Assembly (NCBI RefSeq): GCF_018688455.1
Contig: NZ_CP061319.1
Location: forward strand, 992,001 to 1,056,000
Reading direction: 5' to 3'
Length of the DNA: 64,000 nt
Origin: Polynucleobacter sp. AM-7D1
GTDB taxonomy: Bacteria > Pseudomonadota > Gammaproteobacteria > Burkholderiales > Burkholderiaceae
A program made the translations under genes and the position numbers. The notes beneath the pieces were generated by a model, which did not search any database, was not told where the DNA came from, and was given only the letters and a program-made list of their open reading frames with translations. Below, in pieces: positions 48,401 through 57,215 of this stretch (positions are counted from its first letter, which is position 1; each line of letters opens with the position of its first letter).

Positions 48401-49532
48401 AACGACCTGCCCTTTGATTGGCTGCCGCCTGAGATATTGGCTCAATTTGCAACTGCTCGACTTTATTGCGATAGGAATAGCGCTTCACACGGGCCAAGCC
48501 ACTATCCACTACATAGCGAATATTGGGAACTGTTAATGAGGTCTCAGCAACGTTGGTAGTGAGGATGATGCGTCGACCATTGCCGGGATTGAACACACGC
48601 TCTTGTTCCGCAACCGACTGGCGCGCAAATAGGCTTAATATCTCCGGATGAAAGCGTTGCTGCAGGATATGGTCTTTGCGAAGCGCTTCAGCGCAATCCC
48701 GAATCTCTCGCTCCCCAGGCAAGAAAACCAAAACATCGCCAGCACCTGAGGCGCCCTCTCGCCACACATTAGCGATCGCCTCCGCCACAGCATCTGGAAT
48801 CTCCTTAGCCTCTTTGGACTCTTTCTTACCGTCTGGCTTGGTATCCGGCTCCAAAGCTTCGTAACGCTGTTCTACGGGAAAGAGTCGTCCACTGACCTCA
48901 ATCACCGGAGCTGACTTACCATTTAAGGCGAAATGATCTGAAAAACGCTTGGCATCGATCGTGGCTGAGGTGATGATCAACTTGAGATCTGGGCGCTTCG
49001 GTAGCAGCTGGCGAAGGTAGCCTAGTAGAAAGTCGATATTGAGGCTGCGCTCATGAGCCTCATCGATGATAAGTGTGTCATAGGCACGAAGTTGAGGATC
49101 CCTCTGAGTCTCAGCAAGCAAGATTCCATCAGTCATCAACTTAATTGAGGCGCCCTGACTAGTCTTATCGGCAAAACGAACTTGATAGCCAACGTCTTGA
49201 CCGATTGGGGTACCCAGCTCTTGAGCTATACGCTTCGCTGTGGCTGTTGCAGCAATACGGCGAGGCTGTGTATGTCCAATGAGGCGCCCGCCGTTGATGG
49301 TGCCCCTACCTAGGTCTAGACAGATCTTCGGTAATTGGGTTGTTTTGCCTGAACCAGTCTCACCACAGACAATCACCACTTGATGAGAGCTCAAAGCATC
49401 CTTAATGATTTGACGCTGACCAGATACTGGCAACTCCTCCGGAAAGCGAATTTCCAGACGTCGGGAGGTGTTGGAAGCAGGCACAGTCGCAGGGCTTGCT
49501 TTGGGTTTTTGTTGGTTTATAGGCTCTTGCAC
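45450..49532 (-). CDS. hrpA: ATP-dependent RNA helicase HrpA
   Basis: DEAH-box helicase of 1360 residues, near the E. coli size. Walker A CGETGSGKTTQ is at 56-66, DEAH at 157-160 (IIDEAHERSLNIDF), SAT in LIITSATIDAKRF, and QRAGRCGRV for motif VI. The OB-fold region follows, then a long C-terminal DUF3418 domain. HrpA acts on mRNA processing and stalled-ribosome rescue. Its start lies 17 bases from the divergent argA start. Confidence 0.96.
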   Translation of the reverse strand: MQEPINQQKPKASPATVPASNTSRRLEIRFPEELPVSGQRQIIKDALSSHQVVIVCGETGSGKTTQLPKICLDLGRGTINGGRLIGHTQPRRIAATATAKRIAQELGTPIGQDVGYQVRFADKTSQGASIKLMTDGILLAETQRDPQLRAYDTLIIDEAHERSLNIDFLLGYLRQLLPKRPDLKLIITSATIDAKRFSDHFALNGKSAPVIEVSGRLFPVEQRYEALEPDTKPDGKKESKEAKEIPDAVAEAIANVWREGASGAGDVLVFLPGEREIRDCAEALRKDHILQQRFHPEILSLFARQSVAEQERVFNPGNGRRIILTTNVAETSLTVPNIRYVVDSGLARVKRYSYRNKVEQLQIEPISQAAANQRAGRCGRVSDGICIRLYSEQDYLSRPKFTDPEILRSSLAAVLLRMSSLRLPRIQEFPFIDKPLGRAIADGVQLLDELGAIVYEESSRGDDKDINNSFKLTPIGKQLADLPLDPRIGRMLLAAKEQNALREVTIIASALATQDPRDRPMDQAAAADQAHLQFADERSEFLSFVKLWDWYQDALKHKHSNRQLENLCRSKFLSPRRLREWRDVHGQLHTMLGEKGWKENPSAATYEQVHLSLLTGLLGYVAKKEEDEKSQERGSKTGGYIGARGIRPFIWPGSTIGKKAGAWILAGELQETNRMYARTIAKIEPQWVERVAAHRLIKSLSDPFWDSRQGEVMAFERGTLYGLPIYHGRRVRYESHNPEEARELFIKQALVQEEMFGRMDTPALMRETEADARKKYPGSFEFFWYNRRLIKEIEALEHRSRRPDVLVDDELLFAFYDSRIPKNVLSREGMKAWLRNAAKSEGASDQSPDSLLRLAKADLMRHEAAGITVDRYPKKMIVGGTELSLTYHFEPGSPKDGVTLVVPLTLLNQVDGRRCEWLVPGMCEEKIHLLLKSLPQKLRRHCVPLPEYAKSFLDRMLAEKQFGVGDFLDSLITDIRKERGLEIKRTDFRPESLPLHSAMNFRLVDEHGRQLELERNLARLRAEHGETARTAFQAIAQQAVQEEFGADTSVSTQNVSTNTSQATTTAAVKKVEQGGYRSWDFGELPETLEIQKGNRTLFGYPALVDRTESSDLEVFDDLLEARKYHWQGLRRLFALSNKDTLKALQKQLPGIRELGLLFINVGSVDSLIEQILNLALERAFMNDPLPVNAEQFADRLQAGKPRLALIAQEISKHALAALQAYADLQKKLAQAKAASGAAYTDIQKQIQGLIFPKFVSDTPYAQLVHFPRYLKAIAMRIDKLRSNPSRDAQCQKDWESVARPWQKLVQGSRGSATYAMDEDQALTDFRWQLEELRVALYAQELKTPSPMSLKRLEKVLGSLR

Positions 49533-49540
49533 CCTATAAT
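49512..49540 (+). promoter_or_regulatory. argA promoter placing the start site next to the ATG
   Basis: TTGGTT at 49512-49517, a 17-base spacer, and a perfect TATAAT at 49535-49540. The ATG is at 49550, so the expected start site (about 49546-49548) leaves a leader of 2-4 bases. The -35 box lies inside the hrpA coding start. Confidence 0.6.
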
Positions 49541-49549
49541 TTTCTCACT

Positions 49550-50914
49550 ATGCCAACAAATGCACCAAACCCCGGCTCAAACGCCGAAGAATCAAGCTCC
49601 AACTTTCCTTTTGTAGGATGGCTGCGTGATGTTGCGCCCTATATCCATAGCTTCCGCGAGAAGACCTTTGTTATTGCTTTTGCTGGTGAACTTGCCCAAG
49701 AAATTGGCCTTGAGAATCTGATAGAAGATATCGCAATGTTGCATGCCATGGGAATGCGCATTGTTTTAGTTCACGGCATTCGCCCTCAAATTGAAGAGCA
49801 GCTCATGCTCCGGAACATCAAGAGTCAGTTCGGCAAGAGCACGATGCATAGCTATCGCATCACGGATGCCGCAGCCTTGGAATGCGTCAAAGAAGCTGCT
49901 GGTGAATTACGCCTCGATATTGAAGCAGCATTTAGTCGTGGCTTGCCCAATACTCCGATGGCAGGATCACGCATTTCAGTGATCTCAGGAAACTTTATTA
50001 CCGCCATGCCTGTGGGCGTGGTTGAAGGTATTGATTACATTCATACCGGATTGGTTCGTAAGGTGGACTCCACTTCAATCAAACTATCACTTGATAGCAA
50101 CAAAATTGTGTTGCTATCACCGCTGGGCTTCTCGCCAACAGGGCAAGCTTTTAATCTTGCCTTTGAAGATGTAGCGGCTTCTACTGCTGCTGCACTCAAA
50201 GCAGATAAATTAATATTCCTTAGCCCCTACGCTGGTCTTAAAGATGAGGAAGGTGATTACATTACCGAACTCTCGATGCCGCAGCTACAAGAATATGTAG
50301 CCGAGCATCCTAATCTTGATCTAGGGATGAAGAGCTTACTTAATATTTCAGGTAGAGCCATTCGTGCTGGCGTGAGTCGCGTGCACTTCTTACCTTGCAA
50401 TCGTGATGGCGCACTCTTAGAGGAGCTCTTTACCCACGATGGTATTGGCATGATGCTAGCTTCATCCGATATTGAGAATTTACGCGAAGCGAATCAAGAT
50501 GACGTTGGTGGCATATTGCAACTTACTAGCCCGCTTGAAGAAGAAGGTATTTTGGCTGCCCGCGGACAAGATGTGATTGAGCGTGACATTCAGCGCTTCT
50601 CGGTGATTGAGCATGATCGCGTGCTCTTTGGATGTGCCGCCCTCTTCCCCTTCCCCAATGGCGTAGGCGAACTTGCTTGCCTCGCAGTCGATCCTGATGT
50701 TCAGGGCTCAGGCGATGGAGAACGTTTACTGAAGCGCGTTGAAATGCGGGCAAAGCGTGAAGGCATTAAAAAACTTTTCGTTTTAACCACCAGAACAGAG
50801 CATTGGTTTCTAAAGCGTGGCTTTAAGCGCGCCTCTGTTGACGATCTTCCAGAAGAGAGAAAGCAAATTTACAACTGGGATCGCAAGTCCATGGTTCTCA
50901 CCAAAGATCTATGA
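49550..50914 (+). CDS. argA: N-acetylglutamate synthase
   Basis: First step of arginine synthesis. 454 residues: an amino-acid-kinase-like domain (about 25-290, VLVHGIRPQIEEQL, and SGNFITAMPVG) and a GNAT acetyltransferase domain (about 300-450, GELACLAVDPDVQGSGDGERLLKRVE). The classic ArgA layout, usually feedback-inhibited by arginine. No Shine-Dalgarno sequence precedes the ATG and the frame has an upstream stop at 49520, so translation may be leaderless. Confidence 0.95.
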   Translation: MPTNAPNPGSNAEESSSNFPFVGWLRDVAPYIHSFREKTFVIAFAGELAQEIGLENLIEDIAMLHAMGMRIVLVHGIRPQIEEQLMLRNIKSQFGKSTMHSYRITDAAALECVKEAAGELRLDIEAAFSRGLPNTPMAGSRISVISGNFITAMPVGVVEGIDYIHTGLVRKVDSTSIKLSLDSNKIVLLSPLGFSPTGQAFNLAFEDVAASTAAALKADKLIFLSPYAGLKDEEGDYITELSMPQLQEYVAEHPNLDLGMKSLLNISGRAIRAGVSRVHFLPCNRDGALLEELFTHDGIGMMLASSDIENLREANQDDVGGILQLTSPLEEEGILAARGQDVIERDIQRFSVIEHDRVLFGCAALFPFPNGVGELACLAVDPDVQGSGDGERLLKRVEMRAKREGIKKLFVLTTRTEHWFLKRGFKRASVDDLPEERKQIYNWDRKSMVLTKDL

Positions 50915-50978
50915 GTTTCATAACTTTCTTTGGTATACATTTTTTTATTTAGTACATCGTATTTGAAAGGCATTACAA

Positions 50979-51260
50979 ATGGCACGCATGGTTCAATGCA
51001 TCAAACTCAATAAAGAAGCTGAAGGTATGGACTTTGCTCCACTGCCAGGCGAGCTAGGCAAAAAGATTTGGAACCAAGTTTCTAAAGAAGCTTGGGCGGC
51101 TTGGTTAAAGCAACAAACCATGTTGATTAATGAGAATCGCCTCAATATGGCCGATCCTCGTGCTCGTCAATATTTGCTCAAACAAGTTGAAAAATACTTC
51201 TTTGAGGGTGGTGCTGATACTGCTCAGGGCTATGTACCGCCAGCAGATGAGTCTAAATAA
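50979..51260 (+). CDS. yggX: Fe(2+)-trafficking protein YggX
   Basis: 93 residues of the YggX family, which protects iron-sulfur clusters from oxidative damage. Signature segments: [59 protein letters not shown]. The single N-terminal Cys (C7) is conserved. It is preceded by GAAAGG. It follows argA by 64 bases. Confidence 0.95.
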   Translation: MARMVQCIKLNKEAEGMDFAPLPGELGKKIWNQVSKEAWAAWLKQQTMLINENRLNMADPRARQYLLKQVEKYFFEGGADTAQGYVPPADESK

Positions 51261-51270
51261 TTCATTTAGG

Positions 51271-51981
51271 CTACAAAACTAGACGGCTTACGCCTGACGC
51301 ATTGCTCACCAGCAAAATATCGGCTTTCTCTTTGGCAAAGAGACCCACAGTAATCACGCCAGCAATTTGATTAATTTGCGCCTCTAGCGCGAGTGGATTG
51401 GTGATCTTTAAGCCAGCAATATCTAAAATCCAGCCACCGTTATCCGTCACAAAAGGCTGGCTTGGCGTCTGCCCTAAGTCAGCACGAGTTTCTTTTGCCA
51501 TCCTGAGCGAGACTGAACCGCCTAACTTAAGCAACTCTTGAGTAACGATAGCTTTGGATAAAGGAATGATCTCCACCGGCAATGCGAAGCTTCCCAAGAC
51601 TGGGACTTGTTTAGATGAGTCGCAAATACAAATGAATTGCTTTGCCATCGAGGCAATAATCTTTTCGCGGGTCAAGGCACCGCCACCGCCCTTAATCATG
51701 TGACCAGCAGGATCGATCTCATCTGCGCCATCAACATAGGTGGGCAACTGATTCACATCATTCGGATCTAAAACCTTAAAACCATGCTTTAACAAGCGCT
51801 CAGTCGTAGCATTAGAACTAGATACCGTTCCTGCAAAATGCCCCTTATGCGGCGCCAAAGCATCAATAAAACAATTAGCGGTGGAGCCAGTCCCAACACC
51901 TATGATCTGGCCAGCTGGCAACTTCAAAACCTCATCCCGCGCTGCTTCACCCACCAATTGCTTTAGTTGATCTTGATTCAT
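51271..51981 (-). CDS. rpiA: Ribose-5-phosphate isomerase A
   Basis: Interconverts ribose-5-phosphate and ribulose-5-phosphate in the pentose phosphate pathway. 236 residues. Motifs: VGTGSTANCFIDAL, YVDGADEID, IKGGGGALTREKI with the catalytic Lys region. It is divergent from tal, and the 109-base gap between them has an A/T-rich 12-base palindrome (52032-52043). Confidence 0.95.
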   Translation of the reverse strand: MNQDQLKQLVGEAARDEVLKLPAGQIIGVGTGSTANCFIDALAPHKGHFAGTVSSSNATTERLLKHGFKVLDPNDVNQLPTYVDGADEIDPAGHMIKGGGGALTREKIIASMAKQFICICDSSKQVPVLGSFALPVEIIPLSKAIVTQELLKLGGSVSLRMAKETRADLGQTPSQPFVTDNGGWILDIAGLKITNPLALEAQINQIAGVITVGLFAKEKADILLVSNASGVSRLVL

Positions 51982-52090
51982 GATCTTGCCCGATATCCTT
52001 ATCTAAACTGGAACAGCCTTATTTATGCATCTATCATATGATATTCAATCTGCTTTACTGATTAATTAAATAAGAACATTCAAGATCCTT

Positions 52091-53059
52091 ATGACCACTT
52101 CCCTCACCGCGCTTAGCCAACTAAAGCAACTGACAACGGTCGTAGCCGATACCGGCGACTTTGAGCGCATGCAGGAATACCAGCCCCAAGATGCAACAAC
52201 CAATCCATCCCTGATACTCAAGGCGGCACAGCAAGCCAACTATCAGGCCTTGGTAAATCAAGTTAAATCAGCCCACCCTGGTATGAAACCAGTCGATTTA
52301 GTCGACCACATCCTAGTGGCTTTTGGCCTTGAGATTTTAAAGATTGTTCCAGGACGGGTTTCAACTGAAGTAGATGCCCGCCTCTCTTTTGATACTCAGG
52401 CAACCATTAACAAAGCACGGCATCTTATTGCACTGTATGAATCTCACGGGATCGATCGTCAGCGCGTCTTAATCAAACTAGCAGGTACCTGGGAAGGCAT
52501 TCAGGCGGCTAAAGCTTTGGAAGCCGAGGGCATTCACTGCAATATGACGCTGCTTTTTTCTTTGGTGCAAGCTGCCGCTTGTGGTGCAGTGAATGCTAAA
52601 TTGATTTCACCATTTGTAGGGCGTATTACCGATTGGTACAAAGCCAAACTGGGTAGCAGCTGGAGTGATATAAATAATGGCGGTTCGAATGATCCTGGCG
52701 TTACCTCAGTCAAGCGCATATTCCACTATTACAAGCACTTTGGCATCTCCACTGAAATCATGGGAGCCAGCTTTCGCAACACTAGCCAAATCTTAGAACT
52801 TGCTGGGTGTGATTTACTCACAATTAGCCCAGAGCTTTTGGGTGATCTTCAGAACAGCGCGACAGCGGTTAAGAAGAAGCTCAATTCGAGCAATGCAGCA
52901 AGCGCTCTTGCTAGCGAAAATATCTCAGCCCTCAAGTTAGATCAGTCAAACTTTAGATTGCAATTGAATAATGATGCCATGGCCACAGAAAAGCTTGCAG
53001 AAGGTATACGAAATTTCTGTATCGATACTGAAAAACTAGAGATCTTATTAAGTAGCTGA
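52091..53059 (+). CDS. tal: Transaldolase
   Basis: Pentose phosphate pathway enzyme moving dihydroxyacetone units. 322 residues of the classical TalB type. Motifs: [14 protein letters not shown] near the N-terminus and [17 protein letters not shown] with the Schiff-base lysine; [12 protein letters not shown]. It is followed by trxC after 9 bases, so the two may share a transcript. Confidence 0.96.
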   Translation: MTTSLTALSQLKQLTTVVADTGDFERMQEYQPQDATTNPSLILKAAQQANYQALVNQVKSAHPGMKPVDLVDHILVAFGLEILKIVPGRVSTEVDARLSFDTQATINKARHLIALYESHGIDRQRVLIKLAGTWEGIQAAKALEAEGIHCNMTLLFSLVQAAACGAVNAKLISPFVGRITDWYKAKLGSSWSDINNGGSNDPGVTSVKRIFHYYKHFGISTEIMGASFRNTSQILELAGCDLLTISPELLGDLQNSATAVKKKLNSSNAASALASENISALKLDQSNFRLQLNNDAMATEKLAEGIRNFCIDTEKLEILLSS

Positions 53060-53068
53060 GGAGTCAAG

Positions 53069-53491
53069 ATGATTATTCATTGCCCACATTGCAATAAAGC
53101 AAATCGCGTCCCTGCCGAGAAACTTAAGCAGACCCCTGTTTGTGGAGTCTGCAAACAAGAACTCCTGTCACTCCCCATCAATGCCACTGCGGCAAACTTC
53201 AGCGAACTAGTGACTCAGTCAACAATACCGGTAATAGTCGACTTTTGGGCACCATGGTGTGGTCCATGCAAGATGTTTGGTCCTACCTTTCAGGCAAGCG
53301 CTATTGCTCACGCAAATCAGGTCTTGTTTGTCAAAGTCAATACCGAGGCAGAACAAATGCTCGGATCGCAATGGAATATCCGCTCAATACCAACGCTAGC
53401 GGGATTTAAAAACGGCAAAGAAGTGCATCGCATTAGTGGAGCACTACCGCCAGCTCAATTAGAGCAATTCATTCAGCAACTAATTGCTTAA
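53069..53491 (+). CDS. trxC: Thioredoxin 2, zinc-binding
   Basis: 140 residues. An N-terminal zinc finger (C5, C8, C25, C28) precedes a thioredoxin fold with WCGPC at 63-67 (redox C64/C67) and a cis-Pro in RSIPTLAGF. This is the TrxC layout, used in oxidative stress. RBS GAGG, 5 bases before the ATG. Confidence 0.95.
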   Translation: MIIHCPHCNKANRVPAEKLKQTPVCGVCKQELLSLPINATAANFSELVTQSTIPVIVDFWAPWCGPCKMFGPTFQASAIAHANQVLFVKVNTEAEQMLGSQWNIRSIPTLAGFKNGKEVHRISGALPPAQLEQFIQQLIA

Positions 53492-53514
53492 TTTTTTGCT
53501 AATCAACTACCAAA

Positions 53515-53700
53515 TTACTTCTTAGCGGTATTGATACCCAAAATACTGTAAGCAGGGCAATTTCCCATCATCCCAGTCAGCAAAGGGATGACGCCGATCC
53601 AAGCCCAGGGGCCAGTAATTCCAAAGCCTGCAAGCCCCATCAGGGTGACGCCAACAGTCATTCGTAGAACGCGGTCAGTATGTCCAATATTGCATTTCAT
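53515..53700 (-). CDS. YgaP-like (DUF2892) small membrane protein
   Basis: 61 residues: MKCNIGHTDRVLRMTVGVTLMGLAG starts the DUF2892 pattern, with two membrane helices (about 13-31 and 34-50) and the motif NCPAYSILGI. Such proteins occur alone or fused to rhodanese domains. No rhodanese is next to it here. It faces trxC tail to tail. Confidence 0.85.
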   Translation of the reverse strand: MKCNIGHTDRVLRMTVGVTLMGLAGFGITGPWAWIGVIPLLTGMMGNCPAYSILGINTAKK

Positions 53701-53734
53701 AGAAGCCTCTTGAGTAAATTGATGGATTTACTAC

Positions 53735-54490
53735 TTATTTAGACTCTTTAGCCAAGCGTTGTCTTAGTGCTTCGTACAAGCATACGCCACTCGCAACAGA
53801 AACATTCAAGCTCTCCACTACACCCTTCATTGGGATACGCACCAACTCGTCACAAGTCTCACGCGTTAAGCGCCTCATGCCCTCACCCTCTGCACCCATG
53901 ACAATGCCAATAGGACCAGTGAGATCCAGATCGTAAATAGATTTTTCTGCCTCATCGTCAGTGCCAATTAACCAAACGCCCGCCTCTTGCATTTCTTTCA
54001 TGCTGCGTACTAAGTTGGTAACGGTAATCACTGGCATTACTTCAGAAGCGCCACTCGATACCTTACTCACAGTCGCATTAATAGAGGCCGAGCGATCTTT
54101 AGGGATCACTACAGCATCAACACCAGCGCCATCAGCAACACGTAAACATGCACCGAAATTATGGGGATCAGTTACTCCGTCCAATACCAAGAACATTACC
54201 TTACTTTGATTACTCTCCGCATCTTCAACCACCTCGGTAATGGTTCTGGCGATGGTCATCTTCTCTGCTAAAGCTACTACACCTTGATGGCGATCATGAC
54301 CAGCGAGTTTGTGAAGACGTTCAGAATCGGCTGCATGCAATCTTTCACCCAAAATCTCTTCAGCTTGTTTAAGAAAATCACCCATACGACGGTCACGACG
54401 GCTAGGATCAAAATAAACTGACTTCAGACTTGCGGCATCAACTCGCAAACGCGCTTGCACTGCATGAAAACCTACCAATATTTGCTTCAT
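53735..54490 (-). CDS. rlmB: 23S rRNA 2'-O-methyltransferase RlmB
   Basis: SpoU-family methyltransferase acting on G2251 of 23S rRNA. 251 residues: an N-terminal substrate-binding domain and a trefoil-knot domain with VLDGVTDPHNFGACLRVADGAGVDAVV, LIGTDDEAEKSIYDLD, GIVMGAEGEGMRRLTRE and VESLNVSVASGVCLYEA. It lies 29 bases after rnr, as in E. coli. Confidence 0.95.
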   Translation of the reverse strand: MKQILVGFHAVQARLRVDAASLKSVYFDPSRRDRRMGDFLKQAEEILGERLHAADSERLHKLAGHDRHQGVVALAEKMTIARTITEVVEDAESNQSKVMFLVLDGVTDPHNFGACLRVADGAGVDAVVIPKDRSASINATVSKVSSGASEVMPVITVTNLVRSMKEMQEAGVWLIGTDDEAEKSIYDLDLTGPIGIVMGAEGEGMRRLTRETCDELVRIPMKGVVESLNVSVASGVCLYEALRQRLAKESK

Positions 54491-54519
54491 CTTTACTTAT
54501 CTCGATTCTGTATTACCCA

Positions 54520-56931
54520 TTATTTGCGACGCGCTTTAGTACTGCGGACAGGTGGTTTAGTACCAGCAGGCTTACCGGCAGGTCTAGTTGGTTTACCGGA
54601 CTTACCTGACTTGGCAACTTTACTGGCCGCTCTTCCAGCCTGATTCTTGGACTGATTGGCACCCAGATTACCGGCAGACTTTGCAGCATTCACATTAATT
54701 CCAGAATGCTTCTGTGGCTCTTTACTGCCAGGGCGACCCTTCTTTGGGGATGCCTTTTTATTAGGCCTGCCAGTATCGCTAGCTAAAATAATTTGACGGC
54801 GATTCGTTGTACCACCTGGCTCTAGACCAACAGACTTCACCAAACTAAATTCAATCTTGCGGGCGTCAAGATCAACGCGGCTGACTAAGACATGCACACG
54901 ATCACCTAAGCGATAGCGGATACCCGTTCTCTCGCCACGCAGCTCTTGTCGGGCTTCGTCATACTGAAAGTAATCGCCACCTAATTCTGTGACATGAATC
55001 ATGCCCTCAACAAAGAGATTTTCTAGCTGCACAAATAAACCAAAAGAAGCTACGCCAGTAACGGTGCCAGCATACTCTTGACCCAAATGATCTCGCATGT
55101 AATAACACTTGAGCCATGCTTCGACATCACGAGATGCTTCATCTGCACGACGCTCGTTAGATGAGCAATGGACACCCAGCTGGCCCCAAATAGGCAAGGC
55201 GGCATTCGCACCCTTGGGTAATTTAGGCAAGCGCGTACCTTTAGCAGCAGCTTCCTTCGCATCACTGTGAGACTTCTTGGCATTAACTGCATTTTCACGA
55301 CCCTTACCCTTGCGTGGCAAAGTCAGGTTGAGCGGGACGGTTGGCGGCAATACAGGTGTGTATGGCTTCTTGGCCAGAATCGCTTTAATAACTCGATGAG
55401 TCAATAGATCGGGGTAACGACGAATCGGGCTAGTGAAATGCGAGTACGCTGGATAGGCAAGTCCAAAATGACCTTCGTTATCAGGCTGATACATTGCCTG
55501 TTGCATCGACCGCAAAACAACCGACTGAAGCATATTGGCATCAGGACGCTCTTTGATTTCGCGCATGAGCTTGGCATAGTCTTTTGGCTTTGGCTTTTCA
55601 CCACCACCCAATGACAAACCAGAGGTACGCAATACTTGGCGCAAGGTGACTAACTTTTCTTCAGAAGGTTCGCCGTGAACACGATACAAACTGAGATGCT
55701 TATTCTGATCAATAAAATCTGCTGCACAGACGTTAGCTGTCAACATGCACTCTTCAATGAGGCGATGCGCATCATTGCGCAAACGCGGCTCAATACGCAG
55801 AATCTTACCCAGCTCATTACTAATGATTTGGGTTTCAGTGGTTTCAAATTCGATAGCGCCCCGTTTTTGACGAGCATCTAACAAAATTTTGTATAGCGAA
55901 TAGAGATTGGTGAGTAACGGCCTGAACTCAGCAAAGCGGGTTGCTTCAGGACCCTTGCTATTAGAAAGAATCTCCCAAACTGTATCGTAGGTAAAACGCT
56001 GTGCAGAATGCATCACCGCTGGATAGAACTGATATGCCAACACCACTCCGTTGTTATCCACAACTGAGTCACACACCATACAGAGTCGATCAACACCAGG
56101 GTTCAAAGAACAAAGACCGTTAGAGATCTTCTCAGGCAGCATTGGTATTACCCGTCTCGGGAAATACACCGACGTTGCACGCAGAAGGCCTTCATCATCT
56201 AGAGGTTGGCCTGGCTTTACGTAATGGGATACATCAGCAATGGCAACAATCAGGCGCCAAGCCTTACTCTTGCCATACATCACTGGTTCGCAATACACCG
56301 CATCATCGAAGTCGCGAGCATCGGCACCATCGATTGTGACTAAAGGGACATCACGTAGATCAACTCGACCCTCAAGGTCGGATTGCTGAACTGTATCGGG
56401 CAAGGCAGCCGCTTCTTTTTTAACAGCAGCTGAAAACTCATGAGGGACGCCATACTTGCGAACGGCGATTTCAATTTCCATACCAGGGTCATCAATTTCG
56501 CCAAGCACTTCTACAACGCGTCCAACAGCTTGACGATAACTATCTGGATAGTCAATGATCTCAACGCTGACTACTTGACCCAATTTGGCATTACCCTGAC
56601 CCTTTGGTGGAATCAGAATATCGTGGCCAATACGCTTATCTTCTGGCGCAACAATCAAAACACCATTCTCATTTAAGAGACGACCGATGACGACTTTATT
56701 AGCGTGCAGAATCACATCAACGATCTGACCCTCTGGTCGACCACGACGATCTGTTCCTAATACTCTGACATTGACCCTATCACCGTGCATAACGCGGGAC
56801 ATTTCTCTTTCAGAAAGAAAAATATCTTCTCCACCATCATCCGGTATTACAAATCCAAATCCATCTCGGTGACCTTGGACTGTACCTAAGCGGTCAGCCT
56901 CTCGTGGCACCAAGTTTTTTGCTTTACGCAT
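54520..56931 (-). CDS. rnr: Ribonuclease R
   Basis: 3'-5' exoribonuclease degrading structured RNA. 803 residues. Cold-shock domains lie near 15-160 (GTVQGHRDGFGFVIPDDGGEDIFL), the RNB catalytic domain about 185-525 (VDLRDVPLVTIDGADARDFDDAVY with acidic catalytic residues), an S1 domain near 620-705 (GQEYAGTVTGVASFGLFVQLENLFVEGMIHV), and a Lys/Ser-rich tail that often mediates RNA and helicase contacts. The second cold-shock region is ordinary. A linker of about 50 residues (near 540-590) interrupts before the S1 part. Confidence 0.95.
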   Translation of the reverse strand: MRKAKNLVPREADRLGTVQGHRDGFGFVIPDDGGEDIFLSEREMSRVMHGDRVNVRVLGTDRRGRPEGQIVDVILHANKVVIGRLLNENGVLIVAPEDKRIGHDILIPPKGQGNAKLGQVVSVEIIDYPDSYRQAVGRVVEVLGEIDDPGMEIEIAVRKYGVPHEFSAAVKKEAAALPDTVQQSDLEGRVDLRDVPLVTIDGADARDFDDAVYCEPVMYGKSKAWRLIVAIADVSHYVKPGQPLDDEGLLRATSVYFPRRVIPMLPEKISNGLCSLNPGVDRLCMVCDSVVDNNGVVLAYQFYPAVMHSAQRFTYDTVWEILSNSKGPEATRFAEFRPLLTNLYSLYKILLDARQKRGAIEFETTETQIISNELGKILRIEPRLRNDAHRLIEECMLTANVCAADFIDQNKHLSLYRVHGEPSEEKLVTLRQVLRTSGLSLGGGEKPKPKDYAKLMREIKERPDANMLQSVVLRSMQQAMYQPDNEGHFGLAYPAYSHFTSPIRRYPDLLTHRVIKAILAKKPYTPVLPPTVPLNLTLPRKGKGRENAVNAKKSHSDAKEAAAKGTRLPKLPKGANAALPIWGQLGVHCSSNERRADEASRDVEAWLKCYYMRDHLGQEYAGTVTGVASFGLFVQLENLFVEGMIHVTELGGDYFQYDEARQELRGERTGIRYRLGDRVHVLVSRVDLDARKIEFSLVKSVGLEPGGTTNRRQIILASDTGRPNKKASPKKGRPGSKEPQKHSGINVNAAKSAGNLGANQSKNQAGRAASKVAKSGKSGKPTRPAGKPAGTKPPVRSTKARRK

Positions 56932-57074
56932 TTAATTCCTTCGGCAATTCATGCCTTATATATCAATCATTATTCTTGCTTAGGCTACTGTATCAAACCA
57001 CTAAGTCTGAAGGGAAAAAGCCAAAAGGGGTTAGAAGGTAGGCCAAAAGGCACATACCTTTATAATAACGGCAT

Positions 57075-57161
57075 GCCCAGGTGGCGAAATTGGTAGACGC
57101 ACCAGCTTCAGGTGCTGGCGATCGTAAGGTTGTGGGGGTTCGAGTCCCTTCCTGGGCACCA
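57075..57161 (+). tRNA. tRNA-Leu (anticodon CAG)
   Basis: The acceptor stem GCCCAGG pairs with CCTGGGC (57151-57157), with an encoded CCA to 57161. The anticodon stem CCAGC/GCTGG surrounds loop TTCAGGT, anticodon CAG at 57109-57111. A long variable arm and GGTTCGAGTCC T-arm fit a class II leucine tRNA. A TATAAT at 57061-57066 gives a start close to the 5' end. Confidence 0.97.
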
Positions 57162-57215
57162 AATACTCCTACAAAGACCTATATGGGGACTAAACAACCT
57201 CTTTTCAATAGGCGA

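Noticed and set aside
52032..52043. TATCATATGATA palindrome between rpiA and tal
   Set aside because: Perfect but short and A/T-rich; likely by chance in such a region.
57020..57050. Direct repeat GCCAAAAGG upstream of tRNA-Leu
   Set aside because: Two short copies in an A/G-rich stretch with no other support.
57075..57215. tRNA-Leu as attachment site of an integrated element
   Set aside because: There is no integrase nearby, no repeated 3' tRNA end, and the flanking genes look ordinary for the chromosome.
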